A DNA stretch of 64,000 nucleotides from JAHDDW01 sp964648795 (GCA_964648795.1 CAZYMB010000008.1:1-64000), one strand, 5' to 3'; counted from the stretch's first letter, positions 51,131 to 61,188 are shown. Numbers and translations: made by a program. The notes: generated by a model from the letters alone, not told the origin.

Positions 51131-53021
51131 CGATAGTCACCACCTTACGCATCCAAAGGACGCCAATAACGCCAGCCACAAACCCGACCACTAGCAATAG
51201 CCAGCCAATCGGTTTTGCGAATAGCGGTGAGATGTATCCAGGATTAACAACAGAAATTACAGTCAACAGCGCCGGCGGCATTAGAGCCAGAATCATTGCC
51301 GACAATCTACCTTCCGCTGTTAAGGCTTTAACCTCACCACGAAGTCTTTCACGAAGAGTAATAGTTTCAGCAACAGTCGTAAGTAGCTCATTCAAGTTAC
51401 CGCCGACTTCACGCTGAATACCGATCGCTAATACGGTCCAGGCAAAGTCAGGACTATCCATGCGTTCACCAACACCGCCAAGGGCTTCTTCTAGATCCTT
51501 ACCGAGTGCTGCTTCAGACATAGCCTTTTGTAATTCAGAACCCATTGGTTCAGCAATTTCTGCCGAAACAGCATCTAAACCTTGAGGCAGTGAATAACCA
51601 GCACGCAAGGTACCACCTAGAAGGTTGAGGGTATCAGGTAGCTGAAGCTCAAACTTTCGGAGACGACGTCGAGCCAAAGCTTGGAGAACAATCACCGAAA
51701 CTACAAGCGACATTAATATCACAAGCCCGACGGCCAAGATGCTGCGGGTTGTGAATCCAACCAGTAGTGCCAAGACAACGGTCGCACCAAACGCTAGAAG
51801 TAGAGCTTCACCAGCTCTAAGTGGAAGGTCAGCTTTCTCAAGATCCGAGTTGATTCGCTCTGTAAATCCTCTACCTTCGGTAAAGGTTTCGGTTGCGGAC
51901 ACTGCCTTTTTTACGATTGCAGACTGTATCAGCTGATCTGCTTGACTTAGACCTTCTCCGTCAGCAGTTTGGTTACCACCGATATAACTAGAAAGAACGC
52001 CGTCAATACTGTTCTCCCGATACTGAAGAATCAAGTTAGCAATCATAAAGACAGCAAACGCAATTACTCCAGCCGCCAGAACTAGTGAAATGTAGAAGAC
52101 CCATCGACCAGAAAAGAACGATCCAGAAGCGTCAGGATCGATCACAACTGGAGCGTCCAACGCAACTGCACCTGTACTAACAGTATTTGCAGCAAAGCCA
52201 TGAGCTAATTGGCTACCACCAACCGTGATATCCAAAGCCTGTCGCCCTGTTAAGTCTGCTGGAGCATTTAGCTCAAAGCTCCACCTAGAAATAGATGCAG
52301 CATTTTCAATCGAGGTCGCAAGACTTTCTTCCTGAACGATATAGCCCGAAGAAAGTTCAACTAAACGATTGATCGACTGTGTGACTGATCCGGCGCTTGG
52401 AACAACTGCTAGTTGAATTCCACGAACCACGAAGTCATCATTAAAGCCCTGGTCTAGCGAACCCAAACCTGGAGTTACTAAGACAACTGTCTTTTGAGCA
52501 CTCTCATCATCGAGTTGACGAATCGCTAGCGAGATTGCCCCAGTAATGTCTGACTCACCTTGTGAGGCAAGGTTTGACAGCTCATCTAGAGCGTCTGCTG
52601 GTGTTCCAGCTCCAGACAGAACACGAGAGACCGTACCAGCTTCTACTAGAGAAACTGTTACATCGTCACTCAGCCCAGAAAGGGCTGACTCCACTGCTGC
52701 CACAGTGGCATCCAGTTGACCAGCGTCTCCACCCGGACCGACGTCTACAACTAGCGTTACCTGAGAAGAACCTTGACTGACCTCACTACTCGCTGAAACT
52801 GTGACAGATTCTCCGGCTACTGCAAATTCAGCCGAAGCTAGATCTGTAGCGGGGTCAACAGAAATCAGTGATGCCGTAAGTTGTTCTCCAACGTCGTTAA
52901 CTTCGACTAGCTGAACAGCAGGAGCTGATTCTTGCCCTTGAGCTGACGCCAAAGAGGTCGAAGCCAATAGAAGAGCAACGACTACCAAGAGTAGTGAAAC
53001 TACTTTAGTATTCTTAGCCAT
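51123..53021 (-). CDS. tadB: TadB platform protein with an N-terminal secreted VWA-like domain
   Basis: A 632-residue fusion. Residues 1-29 are a signal peptide (LLLVVVALLLASTSLASAQG). Residues about 85-280 look like a von Willebrand A-type domain: VTLVVDVGPGGDAGQLDATV at the position of the metal site (DxSxS replaced by DVGPG), DITGAISLAIRQL, then VVLVTPGLGSLDQG. A transmembrane helix (309-331) leads to the TadB part: two more helices (about 405-450) and T2SSF with LPDTLNLLGGTLRAGYSLPQGLDAV and IGIQREVGGNLNELL. Ordinary TadB is about 300 residues. The external domain may couple pilus assembly to adhesion. Confidence 0.88.
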   Translation of the reverse strand: MAKNTKVVSLLLVVVALLLASTSLASAQGQESAPAVQLVEVNDVGEQLTASLISVDPATDLASAEFAVAGESVTVSASSEVSQGSSQVTLVVDVGPGGDAGQLDATVAAVESALSGLSDDVTVSLVEAGTVSRVLSGAGTPADALDELSNLASQGESDITGAISLAIRQLDDESAQKTVVLVTPGLGSLDQGFNDDFVVRGIQLAVVPSAGSVTQSINRLVELSSGYIVQEESLATSIENAASISRWSFELNAPADLTGRQALDITVGGSQLAHGFAANTVSTGAVALDAPVVIDPDASGSFFSGRWVFYISLVLAAGVIAFAVFMIANLILQYRENSIDGVLSSYIGGNQTADGEGLSQADQLIQSAIVKKAVSATETFTEGRGFTERINSDLEKADLPLRAGEALLLAFGATVVLALLVGFTTRSILAVGLVILMSLVVSVIVLQALARRRLRKFELQLPDTLNLLGGTLRAGYSLPQGLDAVSAEIAEPMGSELQKAMSEAALGKDLEEALGGVGERMDSPDFAWTVLAIGIQREVGGNLNELLTTVAETITLRERLRGEVKALTAEGRLSAMILALMPPALLTVISVVNPGYISPLFAKPIGWLLLVVGFVAGVIGVLWMRKVVTIDA

Positions 53022-54378
53022 TCGACTTCCTCATTCTCTGTTCAGCAATTCTCACTGCTTCAGGAGCGAACATCTCAGGGCCCATCTTGATACCGTGATC
53101 AGCAAGCTTCTCGGTGAACTTAGGTCGAACACCCGTCGGCTTCAAATCGCCCTTATAACGACCATTGTCGTCAAGGCCGGCTGAATAGTCAAACTTGAAG
53201 ATGTCCTGCAAAGTAATAACCTCGCCTTCCATCCCGACAACCTCGGTTATATGCGTAATGCGACGAGTTCCGTCCTTTAGGCGCTGCAACTGAACAATTA
53301 CGTCAACTGCAGACGAAACTTGTTCCCTAATTGCTCGCACCGGTAGATCAAATCCAGCCATCATCACCAGAGTTTCTAGACGAGCAAGTGAATCGCGGGG
53401 GTTGTTAGCGTGAAGTGTTGTCAGAGACCCATCGTGACCAGTATTCATGGCCTGCAACATATCTAACGCCTCACCAGAACGACACTCACCGACAACAATT
53501 CGGTCAGGTCTCATACGAAGGGTGTTCTTCACGAGGTCACGAATGGTGACTTCACCTTCGCCTTCAATATTTGGAGGACGAGTCTCTAATGAAAGCACAT
53601 GGTCCTGACTAAGTTGAAGTTCTTTAGCATCCTCAACTGTGATGATTCTTTCATCGTCAGGAATGAAGCTTGATAGCACGTTCAAGGTTGTTGTCTTACC
53701 GGTACCAGTACCCCCAGAAACAATTACATTTAGACGGCCAACAATACAGGCTTGTAAAAACCTTGCTGAATGCACAGACAAAGTACCAAATCTGATTAGA
53801 TCATCAATTCGTAGTGGTTCGGCTGAGAACTTTCGAATAGTAAGAAAAGGTCCGCCTAAAGCCAACGGAGATATCACAGCATTTACGCGAGAGCCATCAG
53901 GTAGACGAGCATCGCACAAAGGCGAACTCTCATCGATTCGACGACCAATCTGTGCAACTATCTTGTCGATAATGCGACGTAGATGAGCTTCATCAACGAA
54001 ATGAATATCTTCTTTCGAAATACCACCTGTTCGTTCAACATAGATGTTGTCGGGCCCATTGCACATGATTTCAGTTACATCGTCGTCACGTAGGAGCTGG
54101 TCAATAGGACCATAGCCAAGAACATCGTCAGAGACTTCTTGAATAACTTGAGCCTTCTCCATTGCTGACATCGGAGTATTCTCTTGCATTAAGAATCGCT
54201 GCAGAGCTTCCTGAACACGAGCACGCAGCTCGACTTCGCCCATAGCCTTGTCGTATAGAACCGGGCCTAACTCTTCAATAAGGTTCTGATGAACTCGATG
54301 ACGTAGCTCGCCCAACGCACGCTTATGCTGATCTTGATCTCCATCAGATTTGTCACTAATTCTGTCGTACAAGCTCAT
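53014..54378 (-). CDS. tadA: Tad secretion ATPase TadA/CpaF
   Basis: A 454-residue cytoplasmic motor of the type II/IV secretion ATPase family. It shows an N-terminal domain with GYGPIDQLLRDDDVTEIMCNGPDNIYVE, SSPLCDARLPDGSRVNAVISPLA, Walker A VSGGTGTGKTTTLNVLSS, the Asp box ERIITVEDAKELQL, Walker B MRPDRIVVGECRSGEALDMLQAMNTGH and the His box GSLTTLHANNPRDSL. The unusual MCNGP, instead of MVNGP, is the only oddity. It overlaps tadB by eight bases. Confidence 0.97.
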   Translation of the reverse strand: MSLYDRISDKSDGDQDQHKRALGELRHRVHQNLIEELGPVLYDKAMGEVELRARVQEALQRFLMQENTPMSAMEKAQVIQEVSDDVLGYGPIDQLLRDDDVTEIMCNGPDNIYVERTGGISKEDIHFVDEAHLRRIIDKIVAQIGRRIDESSPLCDARLPDGSRVNAVISPLALGGPFLTIRKFSAEPLRIDDLIRFGTLSVHSARFLQACIVGRLNVIVSGGTGTGKTTTLNVLSSFIPDDERIITVEDAKELQLSQDHVLSLETRPPNIEGEGEVTIRDLVKNTLRMRPDRIVVGECRSGEALDMLQAMNTGHDGSLTTLHANNPRDSLARLETLVMMAGFDLPVRAIREQVSSAVDVIVQLQRLKDGTRRITHITEVVGMEGEVITLQDIFKFDYSAGLDDNGRYKGDLKPTGVRPKFTEKLADHGIKMGPEMFAPEAVRIAEQRMRKSNG

Positions 54379-54387
54379 TGCTGTCCT

Positions 54388-55683
54388 CTATCCAAAAAAC
54401 TTTCTTCGGTTCTTTCCAGCTGGTGCTGCAAGAACTCCACCTTCTATGAACAAACTCGCAAACTTCTCAAATGCTCTCGCCACTCCAGAGTTAGGAGCAT
54501 CGATTACAACTGGTGCGCCCTTGTTTACCGAAATAGGGACTACAACATCACTTGGAACGTGAGCAGCAGCTTCGATTTTAAGTGCTCTCTCTACTTCACT
54601 AGCCTGCAATTTGACCTTTGAGTTCGCACGGTTTAGAACTAGTTTGATTCGCTCAGGTCCTACACCCAACATCGATAGTGCATTCATTGCGATACGAACG
54701 TTCTTGATATTTGGAATGTCCAAACCGGTGACGATTACAACTTCATCTGATTGCTCAAGAGTCTTGAATACAAGGTCATCGAGAATCGCTGGGAGATCTA
54801 CGATCACATACTCAGCAAATGTTTTACAAAGTTCAATGATCTTGATGAAGTCTTCAGCATTATACTGATCAGCAAAAGCTGGCTCTGCTGGTGCTGGCAA
54901 TACCATAAGACCAGAAGGCTCATGAGTTGTCATATAGCTCTTGATTAGTTCAGAATCTAGCTCATCTGCTCTTCCGATAGCATCAACAACGCTGTGTTGA
55001 GACTGCTTTAGTTTTAGCATTACAGCTACATCGCCGAACTGAAGGTTTCCGTCAATCAAAACGACTGGACGACTAGCTCTTCGAGCTAACACAACACCCA
55101 GATTCGTTGCCGTTACAGACTTACCGGAACCACCCTTAGTCGAGAATACAGTAACCTGTTGCCCAACTTGTCCAGGGCCTAGATCTTGTAATGCAGGAGG
55201 AGCAGCCGGAGCCTGAGTGACACCTTGAGCTGTAGGCAAACCTTCAGCTACACGGTGAACGGCTTCGACAAGTTGCTCTGACTCAATTGGAGCATTAAGA
55301 ACATCACGAACACCGTGACGCATAGCCTGTTGCATCAACTCTGTAGACAACTCTGCAGTCACCAGTATCGTGGCGACATTTGGATACATTCGCTTCCATT
55401 CATCAACTCGTTCAAGTTCTTCGCTAGTTGCACACGATGGACCCATTACGATTACGCGTGACTCAAGACCAATTTGTGGTTCTAGAGCGCCTAGCGAGTA
55501 GGCAGCATCAACTGAACCGTCGAACATACCGCTTAGGTAGTCACAAACCGATTGATCTGCGTCGACAACAGCCAAGGAGGCTCCACCAACTAGCTTGTAC
55601 TCTGAATCCGGGCTAACAGGTTGTTCACCTGTTGAGCCACCAAAGGAGTCAAAGTCCATTGATGAAAAATCGTACTCTTCCAT
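54388..55683 (-). CDS. tadZ: TadZ/CpaE-like localisation ATPase
   Basis: A 431-residue protein that positions the Tad apparatus. Residues about 35-145 resemble a receiver fold (SLAVVDADQSVCDYLSGMF, VIVMGPSCATSEELERV); the usual phospho-acceptor Asp is not conserved. Residues about 170-400 are a MinD/ParA-like ATPase, with the deviant Walker A VFSTKGGSGKSVTATNLGV, VLIDGNLQFGDVAVML, and IVDLPAILDDLVFKTLEQSD. It starts one base into the cpaB stop (TAATG) and ends nine bases before tadA. Confidence 0.9.
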   Translation of the reverse strand: MEEYDFSSMDFDSFGGSTGEQPVSPDSEYKLVGGASLAVVDADQSVCDYLSGMFDGSVDAAYSLGALEPQIGLESRVIVMGPSCATSEELERVDEWKRMYPNVATILVTAELSTELMQQAMRHGVRDVLNAPIESEQLVEAVHRVAEGLPTAQGVTQAPAAPPALQDLGPGQVGQQVTVFSTKGGSGKSVTATNLGVVLARRASRPVVLIDGNLQFGDVAVMLKLKQSQHSVVDAIGRADELDSELIKSYMTTHEPSGLMVLPAPAEPAFADQYNAEDFIKIIELCKTFAEYVIVDLPAILDDLVFKTLEQSDEVVIVTGLDIPNIKNVRIAMNALSMLGVGPERIKLVLNRANSKVKLQASEVERALKIEAAAHVPSDVVVPISVNKGAPVVIDAPNSGVARAFEKFASLFIEGGVLAAPAGKNRRKFFG

Positions 55684-56852
55684 TAGCCCTCACCATTATC
55701 CGGTACTTCTACTTCTTGTTCGATCTGAGCTGGTTCGTCTACTACTGCGTTATCGGCAGATGCCAATTCAGCTGGTGTCAGGTTCGCCGTGGTGACACCA
55801 TCAATAAGGTTCAAGACACTGCCTTCTTCTGACCCAGTTAGGGCTCCAAAGTCTTCACCAGGTGCTATCTGTCTTGTTGGGTCCAGTGGGACGATTGGGC
55901 GTGAAACGTAACTCTCTGGAACTAGTGATAGATATAGTCCACCACCACCGCTTGATCCTGCACGACTGGCGTTCAAGACAACTTGAACATCTTTAGGCGA
56001 TACTGCCAAAGTAACAAGTGCTGAACCTGCAGCTAGTGTAGCCGTATCACCTTCGCCACCTTGACCTACGCTTGAGGCTATTGACGAGTTAATCGCCAAT
56101 ACTCGAGTGTCCTGCAAGATGTAGCGTGATGTGTTCTGAGAAAGCTGGTCGGTAATCTCGATTAGATCGTTACCGGAAACCCAGTTAATTGCTTGCTGAC
56201 GTTGTGTATCGTTTAGTTCATCAAATGTAGGAACGTCATCGTTGTTTGCGCCAATTGCGCTACGAAGCCCAACCGGAACATAGACAGACTCAAGTCTTGC
56301 CGCTGCGTGAGCAGCCAATAGTTCTGCAAGTGATTGCTGCGATAGCAGTGCCACAGGGTCTTGTCCATCTTCTGGGTCTACAAGGCTTTCATGAGAAGCG
56401 ATAGATAGAACGTTGACGTGATCTCCTGGTCTAACCAAGCCTGCACCCCAACCGATTGGATCGACTGATATTGTTACAGACACTTCATCGTCTTCTAGAG
56501 CTGCGGATAATCCGGAACCTGCACTACGTGGGCTAGCGAAGTTGGAAGTCACTAGTGTGTGACCAATACCAAAGTCAGCTACTGCTACGAAGTCATCCAG
56601 GATCTGCGTCTCGGGGTCGGTGATTGCTGCAGCTGGCGCAATGGCCGCTGGAACCTGTACTTCTTCGATCGCTGCTAACACCTGGCTCTTAGTGGCGCCT
56701 CGGCTGAATGGTTCGGTCACACGGTAAACCGGTGTTGCCTCACCATCGGCTTGTGCATCAGACTGAAGGTTGTTTATAAACCAGAACAGACCTAGTGCTG
56801 CGATTAGGCCGACTATTGCGGCGATTCCTATACTTAATTTGCGAGCTCCCAC
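55683..56852 (-). CDS. cpaB: Flp pilus assembly protein CpaB/RcpC
   Basis: A 389-residue protein with an N-terminal transmembrane anchor (IGIAAIVGLIAALGLFWFINN), a SAF-like domain (EPFSRGATKSQVLAAIEEVQVPAA, then FASPRSAGSGLSAALEDDEVSVTISV) and the RcpC region RPGDHVNVLSI with the strand DTRVLAINSS and VTLAVSPKDVQVVLNAS. CpaB is thought to link the apparatus to the outer cell envelope. The GTG start has AGGAG seven bases upstream. It is the first gene of the Tad operon; no prepilin or prepilin peptidase is adjacent. Confidence 0.9.
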   Translation of the reverse strand: MGARKLSIGIAAIVGLIAALGLFWFINNLQSDAQADGEATPVYRVTEPFSRGATKSQVLAAIEEVQVPAAIAPAAAITDPETQILDDFVAVADFGIGHTLVTSNFASPRSAGSGLSAALEDDEVSVTISVDPIGWGAGLVRPGDHVNVLSIASHESLVDPEDGQDPVALLSQQSLAELLAAHAAARLESVYVPVGLRSAIGANNDDVPTFDELNDTQRQQAINWVSGNDLIEITDQLSQNTSRYILQDTRVLAINSSIASSVGQGGEGDTATLAAGSALVTLAVSPKDVQVVLNASRAGSSGGGGLYLSLVPESYVSRPIVPLDPTRQIAPGEDFGALTGSEEGSVLNLIDGVTTANLTPAELASADNAVVDEPAQIEQEVEVPDNGEG

Positions 56853-56974
56853 TGGGATTCTCCTGACATTGCCAAAGTTCCTACAAGTGAATTGTCGGTA
56901 AGTCAGGGCGCGATAATTAGAAAACTGCGAAGAAAATATAGGATTCCGGGCCTATTGTGCCCTCGCCGAGAGCT

Positions 56975-58324
56975 TTAGCCCTGTTCTGGGGCTTCTTCGG
57001 CTCCTGGAGTCGCCTCTGTCGGAGCTGCTTCTTCAGCAGGAGCCTCAGCATCAGCGCCTTGCGCTGGCTTGGCTTCGCCGTCTTCGAAGTACTCTGCCCA
57101 AGCCTTTTCGGTCTCAGGATCAACCTCTGTTGGGCCAATGTAGTTACCGTCAGCATCGAACGATTCTGTACCGAAGTGCTGCTGGTACTCTTGGGCGACT
57201 ACACCACCTTCAGCAGCTTGCTTAATTGACAAGCTGATTCGACGTGCCTTTAGGTCGATCTCGATGATCTTGACCCAAAGCTCTTCACCTGGAGTCACGA
57301 CCTGTTCTGGCATTTCAACGTGGTGTGCACTCATCTCAGAAATGTGCACAAGACCTTCGATGCCGTCGCCAACCTGGACGAAACCACCGAATGGAACGAG
57401 CTTAGTAACTCGACCATAGACAAGTTCTCCAACTTCGTGAGAAGTTGCAAACTCTTGCCATGGATCTTGCTGTGTTGCTTTGAGGCTCAAGCTGATTCGT
57501 TCACGGTCATAGTCAATTTCTAGAACCTGAACTGTGACTTCGTCTCCTACTGAGACGACGTTGTTCGGATGATCGACATGCTTCCAAGAAAGCTCAGAAA
57601 CGTGGATTAGACCGTCCATGCCACCGAGGTCTACGAAGGCACCGAAGTTAACAACAGAAGAAATGACACCAGATTTAACTTCGCCTGGAGCCAAGTTGGT
57701 TAGGAAGTCTTCTCTTTGTTCTTTCTGGTTCTCTTCAAGGAATGCTCTACGTGAAAGAACAACATTGTTGCGCTTCTTGTCTAGCTCGATGATCTTACAG
57801 TCAACGTTTTGTCCCATGTATGGGTCAAGGTCACGTACTCGACGTAGTTCAACTAGTGACGCTGGCAGGAATCCACGCAAACCAATGTCTACGATTACTC
57901 CACCCTTAACGACCTCAATTACAGGGCCAGAAACAACGCCTTCACTGTCTTTGATAGCCTCGATTTCACCCCAAGCTTTTTCGTACTGAGCTTTGTTGCG
58001 GCTGAGGATTAGGCGACCGTCAGAGTCTTCTTTGGTTACTACTACTGCTTCAATTTCTTCGCCGACTGAAGTTATCTCTGATGGATCTAGGTCGTGACGT
58101 ATAGAAAGCTCTTTAGAAGGAACAACACCTTCTGATTTGTATCCGATATCTACAAGTACTTCGTCTCTATCTACTCGAACTACTTTTCCAGTTACCAACT
58201 GGCCATCATCTATTGACACCATTGATGCTGTGTAGGCGTCTTCTAACGACCCCTCAAGGTCGTTGTCGGTTATTTGTCGCAGCGTGTGACCCCCAGCTGC
58301 CGGGTCTAGTTTTGTATCGGACAC
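56975..58324 (-). CDS. rpsA: 30S ribosomal protein S1
   Basis: Binds mRNA and helps initiation. The 449-residue product contains four S1 domains, each with the typical strand: VDRDEVLVDIGYKSEGVVPS, VVKGGVIVDIGLRGFLPASL, VVNFGAFVDLGGMDGLIHVSEL and LVPFGGFVQVGDGIEGLVHISEM. The acidic C-terminal tail (about 410-449) is rich in Glu, Ala and Pro. The start is GTG. It lies downstream of polA, as usual in actinobacteria. The 121 bases between it and cpaB have no clear terminator. Confidence 0.97.
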   Translation of the reverse strand: MSDTKLDPAAGGHTLRQITDNDLEGSLEDAYTASMVSIDDGQLVTGKVVRVDRDEVLVDIGYKSEGVVPSKELSIRHDLDPSEITSVGEEIEAVVVTKEDSDGRLILSRNKAQYEKAWGEIEAIKDSEGVVSGPVIEVVKGGVIVDIGLRGFLPASLVELRRVRDLDPYMGQNVDCKIIELDKKRNNVVLSRRAFLEENQKEQREDFLTNLAPGEVKSGVISSVVNFGAFVDLGGMDGLIHVSELSWKHVDHPNNVVSVGDEVTVQVLEIDYDRERISLSLKATQQDPWQEFATSHEVGELVYGRVTKLVPFGGFVQVGDGIEGLVHISEMSAHHVEMPEQVVTPGEELWVKIIEIDLKARRISLSIKQAAEGGVVAQEYQQHFGTESFDADGNYIGPTEVDPETEKAWAEYFEDGEAKPAQGADAEAPAEEAAPTEATPGAEEAPEQG

Positions 58325-58427
58325 GAAATAATTACTTTCAAAAGCGCGCTCGAGTACTTCTCAAGCAACGCTTCAGGCTACAGCAAGCCTTACAGAAAGC
58401 AATCTTCAAGCTATATTTTGATGATTG

Positions 58428-61046
58428 TTAACCTTTGGCGTCTGCCCAGGTTCTACCAACTGACAAGTTGACTTCTAGGGGCACTTTAAGCTCGAATGCT
58501 GCTTGCATTTCTGCTTCGACGAGCTTCTTGGTTTCTTCTACTTCGTCTTTTGGCGTGTCGACGATCACTTCGTCGTGCACTTGAAGCACTGTTCTAGCCT
58601 TTAAACCGGCTTCTATCAAGGCTTGGTCAACTCTTATGATGGCCACCTTGAATATGTCGGCAGCTAGACCCTGTATCCCAGCGTTCATAGCTTGACGTTC
58701 AGCAGCTGCTCGCACTGAATAGTTAGGTGAATGCAATTCTGGGATTGAACGACGTCGGCCAAACAATGTGACCGTATAGCCACGATCCTTGGCTTCTTCT
58801 ACCGAGGCATCCATGTACGCCTGTACTGCTGGGAACCCTTCAAAGTATGAGTCTAAGATTTGTTGCGCTTCACCGGTCGGAACATTGAGTCGCTGGCCTA
58901 GTCCGTAGGCTTCCATGCCATAGGCCAAACCGTAGGAAACCATCTTTGCGTACTCGCGTTGTTCAGCTGTGACGTCGTCTGGTTCGACCTCATAGATTTT
59001 TGCTGCAGTTGCCCGGTGCACATCGGTGCCAGAGCGGAATGCTTCAACTAGACCAGGGTCGTCTGATAGATGCGCAATGCAGCGCAGTTCAATCTGGTTG
59101 TAGTCGGCAACAACAAGTTCTGACTTCGTAGATCCTGTAAACACTGTTCTAAATTGTTTACCAAGCGAGGAGCGAACTGGAATATTGTGAAGGTTAGGGT
59201 TTTCGCTACTTAGGCGTCCGGTCCTAGCAACAGTCTGTCTAAACGTTGCGTGTATTCGACCATCGTCAGACACCGAGTCAATTAGGGGTTGCCCATAGGT
59301 CGAGCGAAGCTTCTCAACTTCTCGATAGTCAAGAATGGTTTCAACTATTGGGTGGTCCCCCATTAGTTTCTCTAGCGTCGCTTGATTGGTCGAGTAACCG
59401 GTTTTGGTCTTCTTCTGTGGAGTCAGACCAAGCTCGTCAAACAAGACACGCTGTAGCTCTTTAGTTGAGTTGACATTAAATTCTTCTCCAGCATGCTTGT
59501 GGATTTCTGCGCGCAGGTCTTCTACCCTCGACATCATTTCGGCAGCCAGGCCTTCTAGCGCCTTAACATCTACCGCTATCCCGATTCGTTCCATCCGAGC
59601 TAGCGAAAGCGCTAACGGTGTTTCCACATTCTCGAGTAGTTCTGTTAGATCTTGTTGGGCAAGCTTTTCTTTCAGCGCCTCGCCGAGAACGATTAGAGCC
59701 GCTACTACTTCATCGGCACTGTCTGGTTCTTCAGAGTCCATGTCGAGTGACAGCTGACCGCTGTCAGCTGCTGCGCCAGCGATCGCTATGTCTGTGTGTC
59801 GTTGGCAAAGATCTGCAACTGGGTATTCGCTAGTTGCGGAAGGATCTATTAAGTAGCCAGCTAGCGAGACATCAAATGCGTTTTCCATGTCAAGGTTCAT
59901 TTCGATTAGTTCATGCCACAATCTCTTATATCCGTGGACTGCCACAGTGAGCCGTTCGAGTTGAGGACCTAGCTTGACTATGTCATCACCTTTGGACACT
60001 GGCGCAGAGTGAACGGTGGTTCCAACCGCTACTTTCAGAGAATTGTCCACTAATCCAAGCCCAACCATCTCGCCATTATCTAGCTCTTTGAGGGTCTTAA
60101 TAAGTTTGGGGATCGTTGTCTTTACAGATTCAACTTCGAGTGTCTCAGCTTCTGCAATATCTACCTCAACACCGAACGCCGCCATAAGTCGTGGGTAAAC
60201 AGCGTTAAATTCGAGGCGAGAGCACAACTCTTGGACAGATTCTGCATCGATAGCTTCTCGCTCGAACATTTCATCGACACTGAGACCTAGTTCTACATCT
60301 CTAATGAGGTCCATGATCTCTAGGTTCATGCGGACGTCATCTTCTGCTGCTTGCAAGTTCTCTTTCAGTTTCGGGGTGTGATCATCCATTGCCGCATAGA
60401 TGCCGTCGATGCCACCGTATTTGTTGACTAGCTTTGCTGCTGTCTTTTCACCAACGCCAGCAACACCAGGCAAGTTGTCTGACTTGTCGCCACGCAACGC
60501 TGCGTACTTTACGTAGTCTGCTGGCGTAACGCCAGTGCGTTCTTTGATGCCTGCTTCGTCATAGAGTGCGTAGTCGCTGACGCCACGCTTGTTGTAAACA
60601 ACCTTGATGCCCGGGTCTTCAACCAACTGGTACGAGTCACGGTCTCCAGTTACTACTAGGACTTCATCGCCATTTGCTGCAGCCTGTGTTGCGGCAGTTG
60701 CAAGAATGTCGTCTGCCTCTACACCCACTTTGTCGATCTGAACAACATTAAGCGCTTCCAACACTTCTTTCACAAGCGGGAACTGGCTCAGTAAAGCATC
60801 CGGGGTTTCTTTCCGCCCAGCCTTGTATGTATCGAGTCGCTTATGACGAAAGGTTGGTTCTTTCCTATCCCAAGCAACAACAATTCCGTCAGGGTTATGG
60901 TCGTTGACTAAGAAGATCAACATGTTAGTAAACCCAAGGACAGCGTTAGTTACCTGACCCGTTGAAGTCGCTAGCTCAGGAGGCAGAGCGTGAAAGGCTC
61001 TATAAGTAAGAGAGTTACCATCGATCAACATTAAACGGCGAGACAT
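58428..61046 (-). CDS. polA: DNA polymerase I
   Basis: Fills gaps in repair and removes RNA primers. The 872-residue product has a 5'-3' exonuclease domain (LMLIDGNSLTYRAFHALP, VAWDRKEPTFRHKRLDTYKAGRKETP, DVRMNLEIM) and a central 3'-5' exonuclease-like domain that lacks the catalytic DxE residues. The polymerase domain carries motif A VVADYNQIELRCIAHLS, motif B EQREYAKMVSYGLAYGMEAYGLG and motif C VLQVHDEVIVDTP. It is thus probably without proofreading, as in mycobacteria and Thermus. It ends 104 bases before the rpsA start. Confidence 0.97.
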   Translation of the reverse strand: MSRRLMLIDGNSLTYRAFHALPPELATSTGQVTNAVLGFTNMLIFLVNDHNPDGIVVAWDRKEPTFRHKRLDTYKAGRKETPDALLSQFPLVKEVLEALNVVQIDKVGVEADDILATAATQAAANGDEVLVVTGDRDSYQLVEDPGIKVVYNKRGVSDYALYDEAGIKERTGVTPADYVKYAALRGDKSDNLPGVAGVGEKTAAKLVNKYGGIDGIYAAMDDHTPKLKENLQAAEDDVRMNLEIMDLIRDVELGLSVDEMFEREAIDAESVQELCSRLEFNAVYPRLMAAFGVEVDIAEAETLEVESVKTTIPKLIKTLKELDNGEMVGLGLVDNSLKVAVGTTVHSAPVSKGDDIVKLGPQLERLTVAVHGYKRLWHELIEMNLDMENAFDVSLAGYLIDPSATSEYPVADLCQRHTDIAIAGAAADSGQLSLDMDSEEPDSADEVVAALIVLGEALKEKLAQQDLTELLENVETPLALSLARMERIGIAVDVKALEGLAAEMMSRVEDLRAEIHKHAGEEFNVNSTKELQRVLFDELGLTPQKKTKTGYSTNQATLEKLMGDHPIVETILDYREVEKLRSTYGQPLIDSVSDDGRIHATFRQTVARTGRLSSENPNLHNIPVRSSLGKQFRTVFTGSTKSELVVADYNQIELRCIAHLSDDPGLVEAFRSGTDVHRATAAKIYEVEPDDVTAEQREYAKMVSYGLAYGMEAYGLGQRLNVPTGEAQQILDSYFEGFPAVQAYMDASVEEAKDRGYTVTLFGRRRSIPELHSPNYSVRAAAERQAMNAGIQGLAADIFKVAIIRVDQALIEAGLKARTVLQVHDEVIVDTPKDEVEETKKLVEAEMQAAFELKVPLEVNLSVGRTWADAKG

Positions 61047-61188
61047 GGCCCCAAACTAGCAGCGCAGAGTTAAATAGCGAATGGATTAGCGATGTCTTGG
61101 GTTGTGCTTTTTCGTTACGTTTGCGCCAGATTTGTATAGCGGAACTGCTTGTACAATGAACTAAGGCGAACTCACAGCGGAGCGGGCA

